Shown one piece after another: positions 25,018 to 36,000 of a stretch of DNA of 64,000 nucleotides. The notes below the pieces were generated by a model, which was not told where the DNA came from, ran no database searches, and was given only the letters and a program-made list of their open reading frames with translations. The first letter of the stretch is position 1; each line of letters opens with the position of its first letter. Source of the DNA: Pagrus major (taxonomy: Eukaryota; Chordata; Actinopteri; Spariformes; Sparidae). Made by a program: the position numbers and the translations under genes. The stretch is from NCBI RefSeq assembly GCF_040436345.1, contig NC_133230.1, positions 20,470,197-20,534,196 of the forward strand, written 5' to 3'.

Positions 25018-25058
25018 CCTCCTCCTCCTCCTCCTTTACAAAAAAAAAAAAAAAAAAA
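25018..25058. repeat. (CTC)n followed by poly-A
   Basis: A short CCT/CTC trinucleotide run is followed by about 20 adenines, roughly 310 bp upstream of the entpd5 start codon. I do not see a SINE body attached to the A run. Confidence 0.8.
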
Positions 25059-25195
25059 AGGGAAATGCTGCTAGTAGGCAGGTAGTCAGCCTCCAGCTCA
25101 GCTCACAGGAGGGGGGACTCCTGATGGAGCTGGGATGGACCGCCACAGGATTGGTGGATGGCTGCTCTCGGTGTGGCCCCATGCCAAGCCCTTAT

Positions 25196-25369
25196 GTCTT
25201 TATATACTGTAAACAGATGACCGGACAGTCCTGAGTGTGCTTCTGCTCCTCTCTCTCCTGTCAATCTATCCACTCCTCCATCATCCACCAGGGCTTCCTC
25301 TTCTTTCTCTTCTCTTCTCTTCTCCTCAGCTCTCCTGTTTTTGACTCTCCTTCCCGGGCTGTGAAAACA
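25196..25369 (+). promoter_or_regulatory. entpd5: Probable entpd5 core promoter and 5' UTR
   Basis: A TATA-like TTTATATAC at about 25199-25207 lies some 165 bp before the start codon. Downstream is a pyrimidine-rich (TTCTC) stretch that would lie in the 5' UTR. No upstream in-frame ATG precedes the chosen start. Confidence 0.4.
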
Positions 25370-28300
25370 ATGGCCACGCCGAACCTGCTCCTCACCCTCA
25401 CCGTGTGGCTCCTGTTTGGGAGCCTCTTATTAGCGGAGGCGACTTACTACCGGCACCACCGCTACATCCCTCACTTCTACCGCTACCGGGAGCACTCCGC
25501 CAACACGGAAAACCTCCTCCCCGAGGTCTCCAACCCGGCGCCTGAAGTTGCGCAGCCCGGCGTGCCGACCTTCCCCGAGATCCCCGAGGTGTTCCACCCG
25601 GTACCTGAAGTCATCCACCCCATACCTGAGGCTTTCCACCCGGTGCCCGAGGTCGTGCATCCCGCACCTGAGCCCTACCACCCACCTGCGGTTTACGAGC
25701 CGGTGCCTGAAGCCTCCTCCCCCGTCAACCTGACCCGGGTTTTCTACGGGATCATGTTTGACGCCGGGAGCACAGGCAGCAGGATCCACATCTACAAGTT
25801 CATCCAGAAAGACCCCGGTGAGTACTCTTCCCACTCTTCCCTCTCTCCTCGTGTCTCTAAACCAATGGTAGGGCTTTCTACACATGCTGCGGGCTCCCAC
25901 TCTGTTTGCTTGCTGTTGGGTCATTCACTGTGTGGTGTGAGGACAAGCATGCACCGGCACACTGAGTGCAATGAGCTTCTAAAAGTAGCCCAGATGGACT
26001 TCTAATTTGTCTGACTCAACTGTGTAGGAAGCAGCAGACCTTCTAAAAGTGAACCAGGATGTAGGTGAGGTGCTGCAGTCTAAATATCAGGAGCAGTGAC
26101 AGAAAAGATATGCAATTACACCTACTTGAGTTTCAGTTTTATTTATAGAGTATGCACTCTGGTTTATGATCTGTTCTCTGTCCTCTTTGTTTGTAGTCGA
26201 GCTGCCAGTTCTGGACAACGAGCTTTACCATGCAGTGAAGCCCGGACTGTCTGCTTACAAGGACAAAGTCGAGGAGGTATGTACGCCTGTTTACACCATC
26301 ACTTGTCATTAATCATCAGGTGTATTAGGGAGGTGTTCCCTGTCTGCAAATCACCAAAAACCACAGGGATTTTCCAAGGGCTGGGCTCATGTGATGTCAA
26401 CACGGTGTAATTACAAAAAACACCTCCTGGTGATGATGTCACCGCTGCCCACTCCTGCCCGCTGTATTTACCTGCCTGTGACTTACACCTGTTTTTCAAT
26501 ACCTTGATCCGCAGGGTGGCAACACCATCAGGCAGCTGTTGAAGATCGCCAAGAAGACAGTGCCGGAGGAGGAATGGCACAGGACCCCCGTGGTCCTGAA
26601 GGCCACGGCGGGTCTGCGTCTGCTCCCCGAAGACAAGGCCAATGCTCTTCTGAAGGAGGTGAGGCCCGTTTTCTCTCTGCCCTCAGACAGTTTGGCACAA
26701 ACAGCACCCGTCCCGCCAAGGAGCGGAGATGAGAAACCACTAAGTGCTTACAACTGTCACAGAAAAAAAAAAAAGGCAGCGAGTCTGCCCATTTGGTGGC
26801 TATCATGTTGAAAAAAACAGCTGTTGTGGGGTTGTGTGGAGTAACCATATTTGTCATTTAACGTATTAAATCCAGGCTACTGTTCCAGCCATGTTTGTGG
26901 TTGAGTTATCTGTCACTCTAAAACAGAACAGACACAGTTTGTCTTCTGCAGCAGAGCAGAGTGTTTGGTCATGTAGCGTAACGTCATTGTGTTGCCTTCA
27001 CACATAAAGAGTAGATAATCGTAACGAAGTGGTGATAAATCTACTCCACAGGTGCGAGATGTGTTTGATGAGTCCCCCTTCTTTGTGCCAGACAACAGTG
27101 TTTCCATCATGAATGGAGCAAACGAAGGTAGGTCATCTTTTAATGTCCTTAAACATATTCACACTCACAAAAACACATCAAACAACTCATTTTTTATGTT
27201 TTTAATTATGATTTTTGTAAGATATTGCCTGACCAGGTGCCTCATTTACTGAGGATGTAACAAATGACGCTGCTCTCATTATTCTTTTTACAAGAGGTCT
27301 GTTACTACCTCACTGAAACAAATAAATATGCCAGCGTGAGTTGCTTGCTGTCCCACGCCCAATAATTTAGTGCGATCCTCCACATCACTCATTAAGACAC
27401 CCTCACCATGTTATGTTTCATCACACAGTTTGTGCCATTCATTATCCTCACTTTATGAGCGCAATAACTCGACATCTGAGACAATTGTAATTACCTGGGC
27501 TGGTCTGGAATCCTGCGTGTTAGTAACACCAGCTTCTGCTGCTTTAATATCAGCTTAACGAAGGAGAGCTGCACTGAGAGTGTGTGCTCCAACACACTCC
27601 AATGTGAACATCAGTTGCGATCACTTCTCAGGGTGTTGCTAATGCAGACATTTTCACCCATGTGTTTTAGGAGTCCTCGCCTGGGTCACAGTGAACTTCC
27701 TTACAGGTAAGACATTGCTTGTGTTTTGCTATGGTGGTGTTAGTGGTCAGGAGGCTCATATCTGAGGCTCCAGTGTACACAGAAGCCCGGCAGTGAGAGA
27801 CTCTTGTCTCCTGTCTGAGGTTATGAGCTTGAATCACTGGCCCCAAACAGGCTGAGAAAACAAGCAATATTTCCTCGCCTTTTTCACACAGCCATGGCAC
27901 CACTCAAAATGTATTTTGATCAACACGGTTAAGCTTTCGAAAACCAAAAAGGTGTTTCCCCTCTCAGTGGGGAAAGACATGCATCCTTTGTGACACGAGA
28001 GGTTGTAAAAAGGAATAAACTTTAACTAAAAGTGGTGATGAATCCACAAGATTACACAGTGTGCTCTGTTTGTTGCACGGATGACGGATTCAAAGTTTCC
28101 TTCACCCAACGTGATGTGTTTATTTTTTCATAGGTCACTTGTACTCCAACACAAGGAAGACAGTGGGCATCCTGGATTTGGGTGGAGGATCTACACAGAT
28201 CACATTTCTTCCCAAGTCAAAGGTGAATGAAATATTTAATGTGGCGAATAAATCTGTTTGAAAATGTCCTCACCAAAGATCCAACACTAAAACATTTGTT

Positions 28301-30852
28301 GTGTGTCCAACAGAAAACCATTCAGTCTGCTCCTTCCACTTACATCGCCAAATTCAACCTCTTCAACAATACATATCAACTCTACACACACAGGTAAAAA
28401 CAGACAAAGATGCTGTATTCCCTATGGATGTGATCACACGTGTATTCTGTAGAGTAAAACAAATGCGTCTGTCTAACAACTTGTGTCACCATCACATAGC
28501 TACCTTGGAAATGGACTGTATGCAGCTCGATTGGCAACTCTTGGAGCACTAGGAGCCGATGGTAGAGTACCAAGCACCTTCTATCACCTCGTTTGCACTT
28601 GCTGTGTCATTCCTTCATTGGGAAATAACACATTCTTTCTTGTTTTTGTTGTCTCCAGGTCTAGATTGGAAAATCTTCACTAGCTCCTGCCTGCCAAAAA
28701 AGTTCAGAGAAGATGTGACTTTTGGAGGAACAACCTACAAAGTTAGCGGGATTCCAGACGGTGAGATAAAGGCACCCTGAGGTTTTGATTTCCTTCCCGG
28801 TATCTTGGATGCAGCGATCCATGCATTCCTTTCTCAGCTCTAGAACACAATAGAGTACAGTATAACGCAGTCTCGCACGAGAACATTTTTTCGCTCAAGT
28901 ATCTGTAACCTTGGCGCCAAACGCATGTTTTGTCATCCTCTCTCTCGCCCGTCCTCCCTCTCGAACAATTATACTGCAGTCAACCTTGTATTTAAACGAA
29001 AAGAAAACTGTCAGTTAACTTCACAAATAAGGCAGTCACTCCCATACCACAGTCAAGTAGCCAAAAGATGCTGGGCTTGTCCCTGAGTTGTTATTTTTTT
29101 TGTGTAACGAGTGGCTTGATCTGGACCGCTCACAATTATGTGGTAAAAATAGACAGCCCAACAGGGACGAGCTAACTGCCGCTCTTGTCAGCACATGGTT
29201 TTTCCGGCACAACTGAGCCAACCATACCTATGGGGCTGTGTGAAACTTGTCTTTCTGGGGCTTCCCTTGTGAGCCCCCCAGCTTCAACCCCCTGGCTGAC
29301 CTCAGACTGGAGGCTCTTCCGATTGCATTCTGAGCATCGCTGCATCCAAGCACCTTTAACTCATTGTTTCCGTCACCGTTTTCAATGTTAGTTGAGAAAA
29401 TCTTTGACAAATCTACATTTACCTTTTGTCTTTACCTCCTCAGGCTACGCCGGCTATAAGTTGTGCTACTATGAGGTGATGAAGGTCATCAAAGGAATCG
29501 TCCACCAGCCTTATGAAGTGAAGGGCAGCAGCATCTTCTACGCTTTCTCCTACTACTTCGACAGAGCTGTGGAGTCTGGCCTCATCGGTGAGTGGGCACA
29601 GACCGAGAAGCTACTGTACCTTCCAGTGCCATTATCCTTTCAGCTAATTATCATCTTCTGCACAAAGTCGGTATTCAAATTGCATGTTTGTTTTTTCTGC
29701 GCAGATGGCAGTCGAGGTGGTGCGCTTGAAGTCAGGGATTTTAAGAAGAGAGCCAAAGAAGGTAAGGGTTACAATATTATCTTCTCTAGGGATGGATGAG
29801 CTTGTGTATGAAACCAACAATCTTACAAGTTATATATACCAGTCGTCTAACCGCTTAAACTTCGCGTGACATAGTCTAAACAGCAAAAGCACGAAAGTTT
29901 GTTTGTGCCCAATCAGTTGGCGCAACTGTACCAAATTGGCACAGCTGATCCTCTCAAAAACAGTGTTTCAGTGTGATTCACTGATGCTTAACAGGTTGAT
30001 TGTGTGACACTAGTAACGTCCATGTAGATAGAACCAGATTTATAGTTGGACCGAGCTGGTGTGTTATGCAAGGCTGTTTGTGTTGTGAGAACACTGTCAC
30101 ATGGACAAAGCCTGGCTCAGGCCGGGCTGGCAGCCGAGCTGACGATGTCTGCCTGGCCCGGGCAGGAGGGCACCTGACAGCCACACACCACCTGGGGGCT
30201 GACACATACCGAAACACACAAACTATGTACTGGGCAGTTCGACACCGCCACCCACCCGCAGCCTTGTGCTGACCCTCAGCCGTTCTCCTCGCACCTCCCT
30301 GTTTATTCAGTCGTACAAAAACAGAAAGATCATCTTTTAATCATGTAGCACAGAGGTTAGAAAGGTGATTGTTTTTTTGTTAAGACATGGAATGGAAGGT
30401 GTCTCTGTGTCAAATGCTTTTTGTCAGTGGTATGTGAAACCTGTGTTAATGTCATGTCTGAAACCTTGTGGTTTTTTTGTGTTTGCAGTGTGCAACAAAA
30501 TGACCAAATACCGTGCTATCAGCCCCTTCCTCTGCATGGATATGACATATATCACTTGTCTGCTAAAAGAGGGCTTTGGCTTCAAGGACAGCACTGTGCT
30601 GCAGGTGAGCAATTCAGAGCCACAAAGATACAAAATACAGAAAGCCACACAACAAAACCATCATATTCCGTCTTCAACACTGTATTTTTCCAATCGGTAG
30701 AAGACCAAGTATAAGAAATTGTTTCTTTGTGGTGGTAATGGAGACGCTCCTGTCACTCTGTTCTACAGCTAGCCAAGAAGGTGAACAACGTGGAGACGAG
30801 CTGGGCCCTGGGGGCGACCTTCGACTACTTCAGAAACCTCAACATCCACTAA
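25370..30852 (+). CDS. entpd5: Ectonucleoside triphosphate diphosphohydrolase 5, ER UDPase (505 aa)
   Basis: Thirteen exons in frame: 25370-25817, 26197-26276, 26515-26658, 27052-27127, 27671-27706, 28134-28222, 28314-28393, 28500-28561, 28659-28760, 29444-29587, 29705-29761, 30489-30604 and 30769-30852. The enzyme hydrolyses UDP and GDP in the ER lumen, which supports glycoprotein folding. In zebrafish, loss of entpd5a (no bone) blocks mineralisation. An N-terminal signal peptide (about 1-24) leads to the apyrase regions: ACR1 DAGSTGSR at 131-138, ACR2 ATAGLR at about 206-211, ACR3 GANEG at 246-250 and ACR4 LDLGGGSTQ at 275-283. No C-terminal membrane segment is seen, as expected for ENTPD5. 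The product is about 77 residues longer than human ENTPD5. The extra length is a proline-rich stretch with seven-residue repeats between the signal peptide and ACR1. A possible N-glycosylation site NLT is at 120-122. Confidence 0.95.
25583..25687 (+). repeat. Coding 21-bp tandem repeat, five units of PEvxHPx in entpd5
   Basis: Residues 72-106 are five consecutive seven-residue units: [28 protein letters not shown] and PEPYHPP. Looser relatives flank them ([21 protein letters not shown]). Each unit is 21 bp, so the array stays in frame. It sits in the secreted part of the protein before the catalytic domain. Confidence 0.9.
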
Positions 30853-32270
30853 GGACAGCTCGCTGTCACTGCAGCCGGCACTGAGAGGGACAGTCTGTCA
30901 CTGTGAGGCTTCCCTTCCTCCGTCCACCCTCGATCAGCCCGTCCCCCTCACAGACACACTCAGTCCCACCACGCTTCCTCACCCACACAACGCCCCTTCC
31001 TCTTTTCCTCAACCTCGGCACCCTGCGAACACTCCGAGAACTGTTGAAAAAAAAAGAAGAAATCACTATATTTTTATAAGGCCAGCTATTTCTACTGTAT
31101 GTTGAGCTCATGACTGTTGGTGGGCTGACTTTTATTGTTTTGTAAAACGTTTACATTTTTGATTCCTTATGGGTGTCTGATCTGAAATGTTGTTCACGCC
31201 TACCTGTTAGATGTGTAGAAGGGTAGTTCAGAAGCAATACAACCAGTCATGGTATTTTGGTGCTTACTGTGGTCCTGGTGTGCTCTGTACACTAAAGTGG
31301 AATATATTTAGAGACTAGTTGCTGGAAATGCAACCATAGTTTTCCTGCTACATGCCTGTAAATCAGTCTTTCTATTTTAGCAGTAAATATTTTACAGGAC
31401 CCTCATTCTTTGGCCCCTAGCCTTTAGACGATCATTGGAAATAGAGCAGTTGATTTCTTTTCTTCAACTTTGCACACAACACTTTAATTGCAGAAATTGT
31501 AGCTAAGACAAGATCGGTTGCTTTGAGTTGTACATATTAATCATGTAGTGTTGGATTCACCACGACTGAGGGGGGCAGAGAGAGCGCTGTGGAGAGCTGC
31601 CACTCACAGACTGTGTTGTATAGCTGTTACATGTTTGAGGTTAATGCCTGTAGTTTAAAGTTCAGCCATTATTGTTTGTTGAGTCTACAGTGGTAAAGAC
31701 TGAATCAAGCATGGCTAAATTGCAGGGGCCCTAGGTCTGGGCTGTATTTTAGACTAGCAATAGAAAAACCTCTCATCAAGGGCAGATGGTGGACCCATCA
31801 ACATAATTTACAGCCATTAAATACAGCAAAAATGTAAGCAGAAATTATGTAAAGCGTCTGAAACCCATGACTCCTTCATTTGTTTTGTCTTTTTTCTTGT
31901 GAACTGTACAAATATTTAAAAAGTTTATCTAATGTAGAGTATTTTAATTATCCTCATCCAATATTAACTCTTGAACTTTTCCGTGCTACAGCTCCTCACG
32001 CCGTGCCTTCGCCGTCTTTCCAGTATTCAACATGATTTATAACTACTGCTGTATATACATGATGTAAACTTTGAATTGTAAAATCTTTTGACAGGAACTG
32101 CTTTTACATTACAAAAATGTTATGCTGCACAGTTTCTCAGAAATGCCTCTATGTTCATCAGTATAAATAACCTGATGGCTGATAATATGTAAATTGTTTT
32201 TATTAAATCCAGTGAAATAAGTGTATACTATACAGTACATGTATGTTTTAATAAAACGTGAAAAATGAGC
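30853..32270 (+). other. entpd5: entpd5 3' UTR
   Basis: About 1.4 kb of AT-rich non-coding sequence after the stop, ending with AATAAA at 32250-32255. No coding exon is seen. This is the most likely 3' end. Confidence 0.55.
32250..32255 (+). terminator. entpd5: Polyadenylation signal of entpd5
   Basis: AATAAA about 1.4 kb after the entpd5 stop codon. The next gene in this direction is coq6 on the other strand. Confidence 0.55.
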
Positions 32271-32508
32271 TTTGTGTGAATTCTACTTTTTTATATTGAG
32301 ACAGACTTCTTGTAATGAAATGCTATGAAGTGAACTAGTATCCTGTGGTCTCCTCTATGAAAAATAATTCCATCACTGTGACTACACCATTTCATGCATC
32401 TAAAAAATGAAGCTCTTCACACGTCTTCATATATTAGCTGAAAGATGTACTTAATGGATAATTAAGAGCTTGGTCTATGAACTGCATCTGCAAAATAGAG
32501 GATTTTAA

Positions 32509-32856
32509 AGGCATGTTATGTAGTTTTTTGGAATAAATTATAACCAGAAGAGAAAGATCTTCATTGACTGATTTTTTTTATGCCTAAACAAACTAAATAA
32601 ACGAACACTCTTCATTTTAATGACTGAATAAACTGAATAAACAAACTGACCTTAAAGGACAACACAATTTCACACTGTTTCACTTTGTTTATATTTGGCG
32701 GACCCCGCCACCTTTCTGGCTCCAAACAGTGTCCTTGGGACCTTATTTTCCTCTGAGAACAGCTTGTTTATTCAGTTATGGAAAATATATCATTCATATT
32801 TTAATTATTACAATTCTGGAGTTTGAATTTCTTCTCCAAAACTACATAGTGCCCTT
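32509..32856. mobile_element. TTAA-flanked MITE between entpd5 and coq6
   Basis: Left end AGGCATGTTATGTAGTTTT pairs with right end AAAACTACATAGTGCCCTT. TTAA lies at 32505-32508 and 32857-32860. It is 348 bp and non-coding, and it fills most of the gap between the two convergent genes. Confidence 0.75.
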
Positions 32857-32979
32857 TTAACATCAACAATCCTGATGCTTTTGATGTAATATGCTGCAAT
32901 GTAGTGCACTATTTGTCAATGTGGATTTATTTTGCACCAAAGCAAACAGAAGAAAAGATCCCAAGAGTTAAAATATATC

Positions 32980-32993
32980 TTTATTATTTTATT
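32980..32993 (-). terminator. coq6: Polyadenylation signals of coq6
   Basis: Two TTTATT motifs on the plus strand (AATAAA on the minus strand), at 32980-32985 and 32988-32993, about 80-90 bp beyond the coq6 stop codon. Confidence 0.55.
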
Positions 32994-33072
32994 TTTGTAC
33001 ATTCACACTTTTTACAGCCTTAAAGCTCACAGTATGTCGAGATCCACCTCCAACCACTGCATGACCGATGGA

Positions 33073-36000
33073 TCACTTGCTTGCAAACGCAATGATCTGT
33101 TCCTGCAGAGGCAAAGGAGACAAGAACCCAGAAACTAGGTTACCTCTGAATCATGCTTACCAAACGCCTGTTACAAGACCTGTAAAGCGTCGAACTCGCA
33201 ACATTTAATATGGAAGAAATGTCAAGTTAACGGCAAAATGCCTTTACAACCAGTTATAGTTGTGTTGGTCTGAATCACTTAGTAGGGAATAAAGCCATTT
33301 CACATGAGTGGTCGGTAATAAAAGGGGTGTGAAAACACAAGCCAACACCGCTGTCCGCTGCCCCAGGGCCAGCCCTGCACCCCACCCACACACTTTTGGT
33401 AACACTAAATTTGGGGCTAAACTTAGATGCCATAGTAGTAGGTTCAGAACCCTGGAAATTATAGACACCGCTAAAGTAAAGCTCCGTGTAATCAGAAAAG
33501 AGGGTGGAGGGTGGGGTCGCAGTGGAGGCGGAGCATAGGTTTGACAGGTGGTTGATATTATCTGAGCGATGGCCAGGTTCAAAGGGATGTAAAAGAGCAT
33601 ATGTCTAGACGTATAAGCTAGACGAACTTACTTTAAGCGCTGGGAGCATGTTGGTGGCCTGGAGACCGAAGGTGCGTAGGAGGACGACAGGAGCAGCGTT
33701 AGTGGAGTAGAGGCGTTTCATGAGGTCGATGGCGGCCATCATGGGCAGATTGTGCCGCTGGCGTTCAGTTTCATATTCTAACAGGTGCTGAATCGCTCCT
33801 GCACAAACAAACAAAGACTGAGGGTTAAAAACTGAGTTTAAGCTTGTGTATGTCTGTCATATGTTTTCTGCATTAAGTCAATACACTGCTGCTATTTTGA
33901 CTTCAGGACATTTAATAGAGGAAAAATAAACACAATATCTCATAACGGGATTTCATGTTGTTATGAAAAGCAACTTCAGCAATTCTTGGCAGAATGGACA
34001 GAAAAAAAACATCAAATAAATGTTACCGGAAAGGCTGATTCTTTTTATAATTCACATCAACAGCATGCGTTTTGAGCTGGGGCTATGGAAAAGTGCTTAG
34101 GGAGAAACCACTGTGCTGTTTAGAGTTCTCACTGACCCAGGTCCTTCCCGTTAAAGGCCGCCTGGCTCAGGAGCTGTGTGAGGCAAGCCACATCCCCAAA
34201 GCCCAGGTTGGCTCCCTGACCTGCCAGAGGATGGACGCGATGGGCTGCATCCCTGCAAAGACAAACATATTCCCCTTACTGTCCAAATACATCCAACTCA
34301 CAGTGGGCTATTTTTTGATTAATGTCTTATTCAGTTATATGTGAAGTAAAACATAAGTTGGAAAAACAATTAATGACTCAAAAACCTACTTGATTGGTGT
34401 CTTCATTTAAAAATGTTTAAAGGGGCAACATGTAAGAAATGGCCAGAATTTGAGGGTAGCTCCAAAAAATTAGGGGGTATCATATCACCCTGCTAACTGC
34501 TGCTCAGTCTAGCTATCTTTGGCTCTAACTAGCTGCCATTAGCTAGTTAGCTAGTGGCTCTATTAGCGGACTAGAGTCTCCCTGGCAGTCATCGCAGGTA
34601 GCAGCCTACCAGTAAACATGGCAAGAAACAAGACCAGTTACTTCAGATGATGTACAGTGTATTTTACTGTTTAGTAAGGAGAGATGGGGTAACAATATTT
34701 CCTTTCTTGCCATTTGGTGATTTTATTTTGTTTACTTATTAGACTTGGATAAGGCTTTGCTATCAGAATATCGCCTCTTGAAGTACAAAGTTGTATTTCA
34801 TGACAGGATTTGGCCGAGCTAGTTAGCACGCTAACTTCAATAGAAATCTCTGCAGCACAGTGGACAAGACATCTTAGATGTCAACACTGTTATTTCTTCA
34901 CATTCTGTTGATAATGCTTGTTCATGAATGTTTTTAACTAAAATTCTGGCCATTTCTTACACATCGCTCCTTTAATGTTACTTTCATTATGACCACCTTA
35001 CCCAATGAGAGCTACCCGGTGCCTGATGTACTCTGACGCGTGACCCATGCCCAGAGGAAACATGACCCGGGTCTTCGGGCCGATCCCTGCCACACTTGGG
35101 GGAAGCTGTCGGGGTGAACCTGCAGACGGCATGATGGCCGACAGGGTGCTGCGGAACAGAGAGCCAGCCGTCTCAATCAGCTCCGACTGGTTCTCATTAC
35201 TCCACTGTGAGCGCAAAACACACAGACAGGCGAGAAGACAGAGACATATTCACATGAGAAGAGAGAGAAAACAGACATTGTCCCTTTGAGTGGACAAAGA
35301 AATTAGCTGACACAGGAGTAAAGCTGAACTCCAGGCCAGCGAATGTGCCTTTTTTTCCCCCCTCCCTAACTAACTGGTTTGGCAGGGCTTCGGGAGCTGG
35401 GCTAATTAAAAGAAGATGCCGGCCAGGCTATGCAGTTGAATTAGCTCTGTTTGAAAAACATTCCATGCAGTAATGGTCGACACTGGGAGACCACAGGTTT
35501 AATTAGCAAACCAGGCCTGAAACCAAACGTGACTCAACCGTGGTGACCCCGTCCATTGGCAGGCCCAGTAAAAATAGCCAGCTTGGGAAAAAGGACTTTC
35601 TCCAAACATAAAAAAATGGACAGTGAAATATTAGCATTGTATAAAGTTTGGGCAAAACAATGACAGTGTTGCTTATATGAGTCTCTAAAAACAGCTTCAC
35701 ACGTGAGGAAAACCCCTGCCACACACAGTGAGCTGCACAAAAATACAGAACTGTTGCAACATTGTCTGATACATGTGGAAATCTGAATATAAATACAACA
35801 TCAGCAGTCTGAAGCTTACAAAAGCGGAGTTGATAGCGTCGACAAAGCTCTCCTCGTCCATCTCCAGCAGCTCCCCTGCAAGCCGATGGCTGGCTGACCA
35901 CACCAGAGAGCTCTCTGTGTCCGACAGCTGCGGTGCACAGAACGAGGACGCCAATATCAAACACTACACATATATTTTAGATTTTGCAAGAAAAAAATAC

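Larger units (their letters stand above)
21324..25190. other. Intergenic between bbof1 and entpd5
   Basis: These genes are divergent, so both promoters fall at the edges. I see no exon with splice support. There is a GATA microsatellite at about 21527-21574. A C-rich stretch at about 23715-23870 differs from its AT-rich surroundings and could be regulatory. A CTC run and a poly-A run lie at 25018-25058. Confidence 0.4.

Noticed and set aside
25430-25924. A 164-codon open frame on the minus strand opposite entpd5 exon 1
   Set aside because: It is the mirror of the GC-rich, repeat-coding entpd5 exon and has no independent start context or family similarity.
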